Assembly: GCA_019423725.1 (NCBI GenBank)
Contig: JAHZAW010000029.1
Location: 100,550 to 127,845, forward strand
Direction of reading: 5' to 3'
Origin: Clostridiales bacterium
GTDB taxonomy: Bacteria > Bacillota > Clostridia > Lachnospirales > Anaerotignaceae
DNA: 27,296 nucleotides
The notes beneath the pieces were generated by a model that made no database searches, had not been told where the DNA came from, and worked only from the letters and a program-made list of their open reading frames with translations. Position 1 is the stretch's first letter, and every line of letters begins with the position of its first letter. The translations under genes and the position numbers were made by a program. Positions 16,769 to 24,218 of the stretch are shown piece by piece.

Positions 16769-16822
16769 GGCGTTTCCTCCTTTAAGCTGCCGTTGTGTCA
16801 TTTAAAATTTATTTATATTCGG

Positions 16823-16831
16823 ATTATACCA
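16823..16831 (-). promoter_or_regulatory. Extended -10 promoter of the Cys-rich membrane protein gene
   Basis: On the minus strand TGGTATAAT combines a perfect -10 hexamer with the TGn extension. No good -35 lies 17-18 bases upstream, as is usual for extended -10 promoters. The start codon is about 55 bases downstream. Confidence 0.5.
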
Positions 16832-16925
16832 TACAGTTCCCATATATGATATATTCATCCAGCCTGTATTTCTTACATTCTTCTTACATCTGTCCTTATC
16901 AGCCCTACTGCCCCGCCTGAACTAA

Positions 16926-16952
16926 AAACGGAAGGGATCATCCCTTCCGTTT
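16926..16952 (-). terminator. Terminator of the fhs-fchA-folD-larA operon
   Basis: Perfect 12-bp arms AAACGGAAGGGA and TCCCTTCCGTTT with a three-base loop; the minus strand continues with TTTTTAG. It lies 16 bases after the LarA-family stop. Confidence 0.92.
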
Positions 16953-16968
16953 CTCTTTTTATTATTTC

Positions 16969-18270
16969 TTATTTTGTAAGTATGGGCAGTGTATTTGAGC
17001 CATAGGGCATTATATAGGTCTTTATGTCCCTCTTTCCGGCTATCTTATATGCCAGCTCAAGGGCCTCGTCGATGGTCCTTACGAGCTTAAGGTTTGTCTT
17101 TGCCACATACTTCTCATCGATGGATGATACGAGTATTATGTCGTACTTATCCGCCATCTCACATGTATAGAAGGCAAGGTTCCTGCCAACATTGTAGTTC
17201 TCCCTTAAGTACTTTTCCCTCTCAAGGGTGGTGTCCATCTCAATGAGCATCTTCTCCATGTCCGCATGGCCTACGCCGTCCCTCTCTTCGTGGAGAAGTA
17301 TCATTATTCCATGGTCCTTAAGACATCCTGCCGCATTTACCATGGGCTTTGTGCTCTGGTAAAGGTTGATGTCCTTGGGGTAGCCGCCGCCGGAAACTAT
17401 GGCCATCTCTGCCAGTTCCTTTATGGGCACTCCATCCCTCTTTATTACAACATCAACGGCTTCCTTATGGGCCTTGACCATATCTCCCGCAAAGGCGTGG
17501 GTTATCTTTCCATCGTCATTTACGACTACATTTATTATAAATTCAGGCTCGGCCATCTTGGCAGCTTCCATCATATCAGCCGCAAAGGGATTGCTCTCAT
17601 CCATGGCTCCTACCTTAACATAGGGGCTCGTTCCGTCTCCAAGATTGGGGCCAAGGGAATGGATATGGTTGGCTATTATGGTCTTCTGTGAGCACAGGCC
17701 GGGAAGTATCATCTTTCTTCCTCCGCCAAATCCTGCAAGGAAATGATATACTACTCCTCCGAGAAGTATGAGGCAGTCAGCATCCTGGGCAATTTTATTT
17801 ATATATACCGGTGTGCCCATCTTAGTTGTTCCAAGATATGTGAAATAATCATCGTCAGCATAGCTGTTGTGCTCTACTACCCTGACCCTCTTCATCATAT
17901 CCTTTCCCACAGCCGCCTCTATCTCCTCAGGCGTCTGGCTGGGATGTCCGCCGACACATGATATTATGGTCACATTCTCATCGGGAACGCCTATCTCTCC
18001 CAGCTTCTCCATGACCACCTTTATCATAACGCTCTGTTTTGTCCACAGTCTCGTTTTATCGCCTATGGCAAGGACTACCTTGGATGAAGGTGTTACCATC
18101 TCTTCAAGTTTAGGTGTTCCTATGGGGTTTTCCATGGCGTTCCTTATGACTTCCTCCGATGAAAGGTCCGTCTCCTCCATCACGTTCGCCTCTATGACAC
18201 CGATGACGTTTTTCTCGTCATATTCAAATGAGACAGTTCCGTCTCCGTACCTGAGTTCATACTTTGCCAT
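16969..18270 (-). CDS. LarA-family nickel-dependent 2-hydroxyacid racemase
   Basis: A 433-residue LarA homologue. Every key residue known from Lactobacillus LarA has a counterpart: Asp71 and Arg74 (GDKTR), His109 (GGHP), His176 (VVYHFLAG), Lys186 (GGGRKMILPG, the lysine that binds the nickel-pincer cofactor), His202 (IIANHIH), and Gln305/Lys308 (QSTKP). It should therefore carry the pincer nucleotide made by LarB, LarC and LarE, none of which are in this window. The family includes racemases for lactate, malate and other 2-hydroxyacids, so substrate cannot be read from the sequence. Start ATG 18270 follows AAAGGAGAAG. It is the last gene of a C1-tetrahydrofolate operon, 48 bases after folD, which is an odd setting for a lactate racemase. 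Confidence 0.88.
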   Translation of the reverse strand: MAKYELRYGDGTVSFEYDEKNVIGVIEANVMEETDLSSEEVIRNAMENPIGTPKLEEMVTPSSKVVLAIGDKTRLWTKQSVMIKVVMEKLGEIGVPDENVTIISCVGGHPSQTPEEIEAAVGKDMMKRVRVVEHNSYADDDYFTYLGTTKMGTPVYINKIAQDADCLILLGGVVYHFLAGFGGGRKMILPGLCSQKTIIANHIHSLGPNLGDGTSPYVKVGAMDESNPFAADMMEAAKMAEPEFIINVVVNDDGKITHAFAGDMVKAHKEAVDVVIKRDGVPIKELAEMAIVSGGGYPKDINLYQSTKPMVNAAGCLKDHGIMILLHEERDGVGHADMEKMLIEMDTTLEREKYLRENYNVGRNLAFYTCEMADKYDIILVSSIDEKYVAKTNLKLVRTIDEALELAYKIAGKRDIKTYIMPYGSNTLPILTK

Positions 18271-18318
18271 AAAACTTCTCCTTTCCTCTATTCAGCCGTT
18301 ATCTGTCTTTTATATTAT

Positions 18319-19167
18319 TTATTTTCCAAGCCTTTTGGCCGCCTTCACCACATGCTTTGCCAGCACCGATGTGGTCACCGTTCCAGCTCCGCCGGGCACG
18401 GGCGTTATATTTTCCACCAGCGGCTCCACCACATCAAAATCCACGTCTCCGCACATTTTTCCGTCGGGTCCTACATTAATGCCCACATCGACTACGGTCA
18501 TATTTTCATTGACGTTTTCCTTTCCAATGAGCTTCGGTACTCCCGCAGCCACCACCAGTATGTCCGCGTCCCTGGTCTCCTTGGGCACATCCTTAGTAAA
18601 CTCATGGCAGAACGTGACCGTGGCATCCCTGGCTAAAAGCAGCAGTCCCAATGGTCTTCCCACCACCAGTGAACAGCCCACCACAGCACATTTTTTGCCC
18701 CTGTACTCAGTGCCTATGCTGTCCAGTATCTCTATGACGCCTTCGGCTGTGCATGGAGCATATCCGTCCTTTTCCCCGGCCATGACCTTATAAAGGTTTA
18801 TGGGGCTTATGGCGTCCACGTCCTTTACGGGGTCTATCTCCAGCTTTATTTTTTCAATACTAAGTCCCTTTGGCAGGGGCTGGAGTATGAGTATGCCATG
18901 GACATTTTTATCCCCGTTCAGTTTCCTGAATGCTTCCTCAAAATCATTCTGGGATACATCTGCGCTTAAGGCCGTTGTTTCGCATTTTATGCCGTATTTT
19001 TCAAGCCTTTTTCTGGCTCCGTTCTCATAGGCAGTCTGGCTCTTGTCATCTCCTGCCCTGAGTATGGCTAAAAGCGGCTCTATGCCCTGGGCTTTGAGCT
19101 CCTCCACCTGTTTTGTTATTTCTGCGCCCATTTTCTCAACTACCTGGGCTCCCTTTATCACTGACAT
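18319..19167 (-). CDS. folD: FolD-type methylene-THF dehydrogenase, probably lacking cyclohydrolase activity
   Basis: A 282-residue FolD-family protein. Conserved blocks include GCSLVVGRPLGLLLL (dinucleotide binding), DPVKDVDAISP and the C-terminal TPVPGGAGTVTTSVL. In standard FolD the motif YVxxK supplies the catalytic lysine (Lys54 of E. coli) needed for the cyclohydrolase step. Aligning from Tyr47 to Gly59 puts Ala51 at that position (YENGARK). The VQLPLP glutamine is likewise replaced: here ILQPLP puts Leu95 there, with a Gln one position later. Dehydrogenase activity should remain; the cyclohydrolase step is then expected from FchA, whose gene overlaps this one by 10 bases upstream. Start ATG 19167 follows GAGGGGGAAC. 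Cytoplasmic, in the fhs-fchA-folD operon. Confidence 0.92.
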   Translation of the reverse strand: MSVIKGAQVVEKMGAEITKQVEELKAQGIEPLLAILRAGDDKSQTAYENGARKRLEKYGIKCETTALSADVSQNDFEEAFRKLNGDKNVHGILILQPLPKGLSIEKIKLEIDPVKDVDAISPINLYKVMAGEKDGYAPCTAEGVIEILDSIGTEYRGKKCAVVGCSLVVGRPLGLLLLARDATVTFCHEFTKDVPKETRDADILVVAAGVPKLIGKENVNENMTVVDVGINVGPDGKMCGDVDFDVVEPLVENITPVPGGAGTVTTSVLAKHVVKAAKRLGK

Positions 19168-19787
19168 TTAAGTTCCCCCTCTATACGGGCAAATACTGCG
19201 TCTGCCCTTTCTGCGGCGGCCTTATTCATATCATCAGCCCTCTGGTTGAGTTCACGGGCCGTTTCCTTATCCTTCATGGATTTCGTATTTATATAAACGT
19301 TCATGGAAGCTCCCAGCACCGCCGTACGCACGAACTGCACCGCAACTCCCACATCACTTACAGCCATAACACTGCCCTTTTCAGCCAGTTCTTCGGCTAT
19401 ATCCAGTATTTTGAGGCCCTTTTCCATGGTCTCTAAGGGCACCTCGCACGCCTTCTTAAGTGCCGAAGCCATTATTTTTTCCTTTTCGGCCTTCTCCTCA
19501 TCGGTGGATGAGGGCAGTGAGTATGCCGCCGCCAGGGGAGCGAATCCCTCAGCGTCCGCCTCTATGAGATGGAGCATATCATCCCTCAGGCCCTCCAGCT
19601 CAATGAGGAATTTTTTCATGAGCTCCTCATGCTGGGCGCATTTCTTTTTTCCAACGGTTAGCTTTGCTACCATCATCCCAAGGGCTGCCCCGGCGGCTCC
19701 GGCAAGAGCCGCCGCTCCGCCTCCGCCGGGAACGGGTGATGATGATGAAAGCACCTCGAACCATTCCTTATTTATCTTTATATCCAT
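19158..19787 (-). CDS. fchA: Methenyl-THF cyclohydrolase FchA (FTCD_C / cyclodeaminase family)
   Basis: A 209-residue, mostly helical protein of the formiminotransferase-cyclodeaminase C-terminal family. The N-terminal PVPGGGGAAALAG block (about 18-30) and the C-terminal DVGVAVQFVRTAVLGASMNVYINT are characteristic. Family members include serine-cycle and clostridial FchA, which convert 10-formyl-THF to 5,10-methenyl-THF, and formiminoglycine/glutamate cyclodeaminases. Placement between fhs and folD favours the cyclohydrolase role. I start it at ATG 19787, six bases after AGGTG; an ATG seven codons upstream has no site. The 3' end overlaps folD by 10 bases. It complements the substituted FolD described next to it. 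Confidence 0.9.
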   Translation of the reverse strand: MDIKINKEWFEVLSSSSPVPGGGGAAALAGAAGAALGMMVAKLTVGKKKCAQHEELMKKFLIELEGLRDDMLHLIEADAEGFAPLAAAYSLPSSTDEEKAEKEKIMASALKKACEVPLETMEKGLKILDIAEELAEKGSVMAVSDVGVAVQFVRTAVLGASMNVYINTKSMKDKETARELNQRADDMNKAAAERADAVFARIEGELKCQ

Positions 19788-19819
19788 TTGTACACCTGCC
19801 ATAATCATGATCTAAATGA

Positions 19820-21496
19820 TCAGAATAATCCCTTGATCTTTCCGTTTTCATCCACGTCCACGTTTACCGCAGCCGGCACCTTGGGAAGACCAGGCATGGT
19901 CATAACATCGCCGGTGAGCACTACTATAAATCCAGCTCCGGCTGATACCTTCATATTCCTTACGGTTATCCTGAATCCCTCGGGACGTCCCATCTTAAGG
20001 GGATCATCTGAAAGGGAGTACTGTGTCTTTGCCATACATACGGGGAGTTTTCCAAATCCCAGTTCCTCAAGTCTTGCCATTTCCTTTCTGGCTGCGGGTG
20101 TGAAGTCAGCTCCTTCTCCGCCGTATACCTTTGTAACTATGGCGTTTATCTTCTCCTCAATGGACATATCGTCCTCATAGGCGAAACGGAAGTTGTTTTC
20201 TCCTTCCTCAACGAGCCTTACCACTTCCCTGGCCAGGTCTTCTCCGCCGGCTCCGCCTTTGCCCCATACCTCTGAAAGGGCTACGTTTACGCCAAGTTCT
20301 TTGCATTTTGTCTCGATGAGCTTAAGTTCTTCCTCATCATCGGTGGGGAACCTGTTTATGGCAACAACGGCAGGAAGTCCGTATACCTTTGTTATGTTCT
20401 CTATATGTTTAAGGAGGTTGGGAAGTCCCTTTTCAAGGGCTTCAAGATTTTTAGGTCCCAGTTCGTTCTTGGGAACTCCGCCATGCATCTTGAGCGCCTT
20501 TACTGTGGCAACTATTACGACAGCGTCGGGTCTTAAGCCCGCTTTTCTGCATTTGATATCAAGGAATTTTTCAGCTCCCAGGTCTGCACCGAATCCGGCC
20601 TCAGTCACCACATAATCTCCCAGCTTAAGGGCAAGTTTTGTGGCGGTTATACTATTGCAGCCATGGGCTATATTGGCAAAGGGTCCGCCGTGGACTATGG
20701 CGGGATTATGTTCAAGGGTCTGTACGAGGTTGGGCTTTATGGCGTCCTTAAGAAGGGCCGCCATGGCTCCCTGGGCATTGAGCTGGCCGGCTGTAACGGG
20801 TTTATCATCCCTTGTGTAGCCGATGATTATATTTGCCAGTCTTTCCTTAAGGTCAGCGATGTCCTTTGAAAGACAGAGCACTGCCATGATCTCAGATGCA
20901 ACGGTTATATCAAATCCATCTTCACGAGGCACACCATTCACCCTGCCGCCTATGCCGCAGACGATGTTCCTAAGCTGTCTGTCGTTCATATCCACACAGC
21001 GTTTCCATGTTATTTTCCTTACATCTATGTTGAGTTCATTTCCCTGGAAAATATGGTTGTCTATCATGGCCGCCAGAAGGTTATTGGCCGCTCCTATGGC
21101 ATGGAAGTCTCCCGTAAAATGAAGGTTTATATCCTCCATGGGCACTACCTGGGCATATCCGCCGCCGGCTGCTCCGCCCTTAACTCCAAATACGGGTCCG
21201 AGTGAAGGCTCCCTCAGGGCTATGACCGTGTTTTTGCCTATCCTGTTGAGGGCGTCCCCAAGACCTACGACAGTGGTAGTCTTTCCCTCTCCGGCGGGTG
21301 TGGGTGTGATGGCTGTGACCAGCACCAGTTTTGCCTTATCTTCTTTATCAGCGAATTTTCCATAGTCTATCTTTGCCTTATAGTTTCCGTAGAGCTCGAT
21401 GTCCCCTCTTGTGAGCCCCAGTTTTGCCGCAATGTCCTCAATGGGCATAAGTTCTGTTTCCTGTGCTATTTCGATATCACTTTTATACGCTGCCAT
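19820..21496 (-). CDS. fhs: Formate-tetrahydrofolate ligase
   Basis: A full-length 558-residue Fhs. The nucleotide-binding TPTPAGEGKTTT is at about residues 65-76, followed by LREPSLGPVFGVKGGAAGGGYAQV and the conserved FTGDFHAIGAANNLLAA. It catalyses formate + ATP + THF to 10-formyl-THF in the cytoplasm, entering C1 units for purine, thymidylate and methionine synthesis, or in acetogens the methyl branch of the Wood-Ljungdahl pathway. The window does not show which. Start ATG 21496 is preceded by AAAGGGAG. It leads the fhs-fchA-folD-larA run. The 100 bases upstream hold a folT terminator hairpin but no promoter that I would call. Confidence 0.97.
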   Translation of the reverse strand: MAAYKSDIEIAQETELMPIEDIAAKLGLTRGDIELYGNYKAKIDYGKFADKEDKAKLVLVTAITPTPAGEGKTTTVVGLGDALNRIGKNTVIALREPSLGPVFGVKGGAAGGGYAQVVPMEDINLHFTGDFHAIGAANNLLAAMIDNHIFQGNELNIDVRKITWKRCVDMNDRQLRNIVCGIGGRVNGVPREDGFDITVASEIMAVLCLSKDIADLKERLANIIIGYTRDDKPVTAGQLNAQGAMAALLKDAIKPNLVQTLEHNPAIVHGGPFANIAHGCNSITATKLALKLGDYVVTEAGFGADLGAEKFLDIKCRKAGLRPDAVVIVATVKALKMHGGVPKNELGPKNLEALEKGLPNLLKHIENITKVYGLPAVVAINRFPTDDEEELKLIETKCKELGVNVALSEVWGKGGAGGEDLAREVVRLVEEGENNFRFAYEDDMSIEEKINAIVTKVYGGEGADFTPAARKEMARLEELGFGKLPVCMAKTQYSLSDDPLKMGRPEGFRITVRNMKVSAGAGFIVVLTGDVMTMPGLPKVPAAVNVDVDENGKIKGLF

Positions 21497-21595
21497 TCTT
21501 CCTGATTCTCCCTTTCTTCTTAACTGTTACGAGACGCTTCGTGCGCCTTTTTTACACATTTACAATGATTTTTAATGATAAATATAATAACAACA

Positions 21596-21620
21596 GCCCC
21601 GAAAACCTTGTTTGCGGGGC
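21596..21620 (-). terminator. Hairpin between folT and fhs, likely (partial) terminator
   Basis: GCCCCG / CGGGGC arms with an inner AAAC/GTTT extension across one mismatch. On the minus strand it is followed by TGTTGTTATTATATTT, a broken U-tract. It lies seven bases after the folT stop. Since no strong promoter for fhs is evident downstream, some readthrough is plausible. Confidence 0.65.
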
Positions 21621-21627
21621 ATAAAAA

Positions 21628-22164
21628 TCAGACGGTTATCTTTCTGACCTGCCTTACAGCCTTTGTTACAAAGTAAATAAGGGCAGAATTAACCGGATAC
21701 AATATTACGTTTCTAATTATTCTGGGAAGTGCGATGAGACTTGTCCCGTACATCATATTGAGCCACAGAGGCGTAAGGATAAAGCTGCATATTACCATTA
21801 CAACCGCTTCCACCAGAAGTATCCTCTTTACACTTACAGGCTTCTTATAGAGGAATATCCCAAAAATAAAGCCCATTATGAATGCACTCAGGGTAAATCC
21901 CGGGAAAAAACTTCCATTGGGGCTTACGATGAATCCCAGTGTGTCTCCGACAGCTCCCGCTATCCCACTTACAACGGGTCCGTAAAGCATACCGCAGACC
22001 GCAAGGGCAAGATACGCAAATCCGATCTCCCAGGTGGTGCTCAGTTTGATTGTGAATATGGACAGTATTGTGTATAACGCGACAAGCATTGCCGCACCCG
22101 TCAATGTTTTGGGGCTGCTAAGTTTTTCACCTTTCAGTTTTTCTTTCAAGCCAATTTCCTTCAT
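21628..22164 (-). CDS. folT: Folate-specific ECF transporter S component FolT
   Basis: A 178-residue membrane protein with about six hydrophobic segments. The mid-protein SPNGSFFPGFTLSAFIMGFI is the recognisable FolT block (folate-binding S component of energy-coupling-factor transporters); LYGPVVSGIAGAVGDTLGF is typical of the ECF S-component fold. It would bind folates and use a shared EcfA/A'/T module encoded elsewhere. The start is ATG 22164 with GGAAAGGAAAC upstream; a TTG six codons earlier is disfavoured. The gene sits 53 bases after panB. Its placement among THF-using genes fits folate salvage. I looked for a THF riboswitch upstream and did not see one; the space is too short. Confidence 0.88.
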   Translation of the reverse strand: MKEIGLKEKLKGEKLSSPKTLTGAAMLVALYTILSIFTIKLSTTWEIGFAYLALAVCGMLYGPVVSGIAGAVGDTLGFIVSPNGSFFPGFTLSAFIMGFIFGIFLYKKPVSVKRILLVEAVVMVICSFILTPLWLNMMYGTSLIALPRIIRNVILYPVNSALIYFVTKAVRQVRKITV

Positions 22165-22217
22165 GACGTTTCCTTTCCGCAATATGTGTTTTGCATATGT
22201 ATTTTTTTGTGGCTGTA

Positions 22218-23084
22218 TCAGCCTTTGAATTTCTCCCTGTATTCGCTGAACAGTTTCTCAAACTCCTCAGGGTCGCCGCTTATTTTATACTTATGCTCAG
22301 GTCCGGGGAACACACCTTCCTTGACTTCCTTAACATAATCGGCAATGGCATTTGTTGCCACCTCTGCGATGTTTGCGTACTTTTTAGCAAACTTGGGAGT
22401 AAATCCCGTAAACATTCCAAGCAGGTCCCCTATTACCAGTACCTGGCCGTCAAGTCCTGCTCCTGCTCCTATACCATAAACAGGTATGGGAAGAAGATCA
22501 TGGATGAATTTTGCCGTCTCTTCAGGCACACCTTCAATAAGAAGTATCCTTGCGCCTGCCTCATATACGGCAATGGCATCCTCTATGACAGCTCTTGCGC
22601 TGTCAGTTGTGCGTCCCTGGGCTTTGAATCCTCCCATGGCCGCTGATGACTGGGGCGTAAGTCCGATATGTCCTATTACTACCATTCCTGACTGGGCAAT
22701 GGCCTTTATCTGGGGAGCTACTGATACTCCGCCTTCAAGTTTGATGGCGTCTACTCCGCCTTCTTTATAAAACCTTACAGCGTTGTTCACCGCGTCCTCC
22801 ACACTGGCCTGGTATGAGCCAAAGGGCATATCTCCTATTATGTATGTATTGGGAGCGCCTCGGCGTACTGCCTGACAATGGGATATCTCCATATCCATGG
22901 TCACAGGTATCGTATCATCATAGCCATATACGATCATTCCCATGGAGTCTCCCACAAGTATCATATCCATACCTGCTGCCTCAGCATAAGAAGCGAAGGG
23001 TGTATCGTAAAGTACCATCCATGAAACGATCTCTCCGTTTTCCTTCATTTTGACAAGATCAGTTATTGTTTTTTTCTTTGCCAT
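22218..23084 (-). CDS. panB: 3-methyl-2-oxobutanoate hydroxymethyltransferase (PanB) family
   Basis: A 288-residue TIM-barrel enzyme. All four functional acidic residues of E. coli PanB have counterparts: Asp46 (LVGDS), Asp85 (IGDMPFGSY) and Glu117 (IKLEGG) as magnesium ligands and Glu184 (LIEGVP) as the catalytic base. The late GIGAGAGLDGQVLVIGDLLG block is also typical. PanB transfers a hydroxymethyl group from 5,10-methylene-THF to ketoisovalerate in pantothenate synthesis. The N-terminal region (SWMVLYDTPFASYAEAAG) departs from the usual TAYDYPxARLxDEAG form and panC/panD are absent here, so a related aldolase role is possible. Start ATG 23084 has GGGAGG upstream; the frame is open for 27 more codons without a better site. 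Confidence 0.85.
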   Translation of the reverse strand: MAKKKTITDLVKMKENGEIVSWMVLYDTPFASYAEAAGMDMILVGDSMGMIVYGYDDTIPVTMDMEISHCQAVRRGAPNTYIIGDMPFGSYQASVEDAVNNAVRFYKEGGVDAIKLEGGVSVAPQIKAIAQSGMVVIGHIGLTPQSSAAMGGFKAQGRTTDSARAVIEDAIAVYEAGARILLIEGVPEETAKFIHDLLPIPVYGIGAGAGLDGQVLVIGDLLGMFTGFTPKFAKKYANIAEVATNAIADYVKEVKEGVFPGPEHKYKISGDPEEFEKLFSEYREKFKG

Positions 23085-23143
23085 TTTTCTTTCCTCCCGT
23101 TTACATTTATTTTCCCCAGCCCCCAAAAAGGGCCTCCAGATAA

Positions 23144-23172
23144 AATTTATCATGATTACTCTCATATGTAAA
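23144..23172 (-). promoter_or_regulatory. Candidate promoter of panB-folT
   Basis: Minus-strand -35 TTTACA (23167-23172, five of six) and a weaker -10 TAAATT (23144-23149, four of six) with a 17-base spacer. It lies after the upstream terminator (23201-23224) and about 60 bases before the PanB start. Confidence 0.45.
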
Positions 23173-23200
23173 GTTCATAATTTTGTACGCGGACATACAA

Positions 23201-23224
23201 AAAGGGCGCTTTTATGCGTCCTTT
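23201..23224 (-). terminator. Terminator after the small basic ORF
   Basis: On the minus strand AAAGG-A-CGC pairs with GCG-C-CCTTT (one A/C mismatch) around a six-base loop, then TTTTTGTATG. It begins immediately after the TAG of the 36-residue ORF. Confidence 0.75.
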
Positions 23225-23335
23225 CTATGTTTTTATCCTCCTAAGAGCAAAGGCCATGGCCCGGCTTAAGCTGCCAAAACCCATAGGCTTACTGATATCT
23301 CTCCTCTGTTTTTTACCTTTACCATGACCGTTCAT
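23225..23335 (-). CDS. Possible small basic protein, 36 residues
   Basis: The ATG at 23333-23335 opens a 36-codon frame ending in TAG. The product is strongly basic, with KGKKQRR near the start and ALRRIKT at the end, around a middle that reads PMGFGSLSRAMAF. A modest AGGAT lies eight bases before the ATG. The ORF fills the space between the preceding lipoprotein gene and a terminator that starts at the very next base after its stop, so it would be transcribed. I recognise no family. It could be a real small protein or only the 3' untranslated region of the lipoprotein mRNA. Confidence 0.4.
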   Translation of the reverse strand: MNGHGKGKKQRRDISKPMGFGSLSRAMAFALRRIKT

Positions 23336-23397
23336 TAAATTTTATCCTAATATATTTAAAGGCTCTATCCCAGGAATACTCATGCCAGGCCCGATGC

Positions 23398-23931
23398 TCA
23401 GTCCGCATCCTCAAGCCTGACATTTCCAAGCATCTCATATAACCTGCTCTCATATTCCTTAAGATAGCCGTAATTTTCTGCGTCCTTTTCCGGGTCGAAT
23501 ATGTCCCTGCCGGCACCGCTGTAGGCCAGCACATATCCTTCGTCATAATCCCTGAAAAGCTCGTCCTCCAGCTGCACTCCCTGCTTTTTGAGACTGTCAT
23601 ATTCCAGGGTGGAGTACATGGCAAAATTGCCGATGCTGACCTCCTCATCACCATTTTCAAACATCACCAGCAGTATGGAACCCTTTCCCTCGGGCAGATC
23701 CTCAAAATATATGAACCGGCTCAGCTCCTCAGGTATGGGCATGTAAAGCTCCTTTTTCACATTCTCCACACCTATCTCTCCCTCAAGCTCGGTCATGTCC
23801 GGCCCATCATCTTCAATTTCATCATCGCTTTGTGTATTTTTATTGTTTTCCATAACGCTGGCGTTCAGCCTGGTGCATCCCGTAAGGATGAGCACTAGTC
23901 CCAGAAGCGCCATAATCAGCTTCTTTTTCAT
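23398..23931 (-). CDS. Hypothetical small lipoprotein
   Basis: A 177-residue predicted lipoprotein. The signal peptide MKKKLIMALLGLVLILTGC gives Cys19 as the lipidation site. An acidic low-complexity linker (QSDDEIEDDGPDMTELEGE) is followed by a ~110-residue globular part with alternating beta-like strands (FIYFEDLPEGKGSILLVMFE) and many Tyr and Asp residues. I recognise no domain. Start ATG 23931 follows GGAGGGGTC. It is separated by 287 bases containing tandem repeats from the sigma-54 activator and followed by a possible 36-residue ORF and a terminator. Exported and surface-anchored is the most that can be said. Confidence 0.75.
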   Translation of the reverse strand: MKKKLIMALLGLVLILTGCTRLNASVMENNKNTQSDDEIEDDGPDMTELEGEIGVENVKKELYMPIPEELSRFIYFEDLPEGKGSILLVMFENGDEEVSIGNFAMYSTLEYDSLKKQGVQLEDELFRDYDEGYVLAYSGAGRDIFDPEKDAENYGYLKEYESRLYEMLGNVRLEDAD

Positions 23932-24015
23932 ACTGACCCCTCCAAAAGCCTGGCAGACTTCATCTATTTATATGACCTTTGAACCTGGGAAAAAGTTTCA
24001 GCCCTTTCAAACCGT

Positions 24016-24051
24016 AAGATCCATAAGATCCATCAGACCTATCAGACCCAT
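24016..24051. repeat. 9-bp tandem repeat, four units
   Basis: On the plus strand the units are AAGATCCAT, AAGATCCAT, CAGACCTAT and CAGACCCAT, followed by a decayed CGGGTCATT. The first two copies are identical. It lies in the non-coding-looking gap between the sigma-54 activator and the small lipoprotein. Confidence 0.8.
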
Positions 24052-24060
24052 CGGGTCATT

Positions 24061-24135
24061 CGGCCTTTTGTATTTCGGCTTTTTGTCTTTCGTCCTTTTG
24101 TCTTCTGGATTTTGTCCTTTCAGCTCCCTGGCTTT
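24061..24135. repeat. 15-bp degenerate tandem repeat, about five units
   Basis: Successive 15-base units read CGGCCTTTTGTATTT, CGGCTTTTTGTCTTT, CGTCCTTTTGTCTTC, TGGATTTTGTCCTTT and a decayed CAGCTCCCTGGCTTT. Identity falls steadily from the first to the last unit. It is separated from the 9-bp array by ten bases. Both periods are multiples of three, and on the minus strand both arrays lie in one open frame of 68 codons (24007-24213). Confidence 0.75.
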
Positions 24136-24218
24136 TAAGGCTCTCCGGCCCTCTGGCCATCCAACCCCGGCCTGCTTCCCCGGACGGTATATCCGTAAGA
24201 CAAAGCCTCTCATACATC

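Noticed and set aside
17867..18793. Long plus-strand open frame of about 308 codons
   Set aside because: It lies antisense to larA and folD, which have clear family motifs. Its product is Ser/Thr/Pro-rich without motifs and no ribosome-binding site precedes it.
22165..22217. THF riboswitch before folT
   Set aside because: Only 53 bases separate panB and folT and the expected aptamer core is not present.
23319..23660. Minus-strand 113-codon frame overlapping the small lipoprotein gene
   Set aside because: It overlaps the lipoprotein in another frame, is rich in Met, Arg and Trp, and has no motif.
23936..23962. Possible sigma-54 promoter before the small lipoprotein (TGCCAGGCTTTTGG)
   Set aside because: It lacks the GG and GC dinucleotides at the required -24/-12 spacing.
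24007..24213. 68-codon minus-strand ORF as a confident gene
   Set aside because: Only a weak ribosome-binding site and a repeat-derived composition; kept as a finding about repeats rather than as a CDS.
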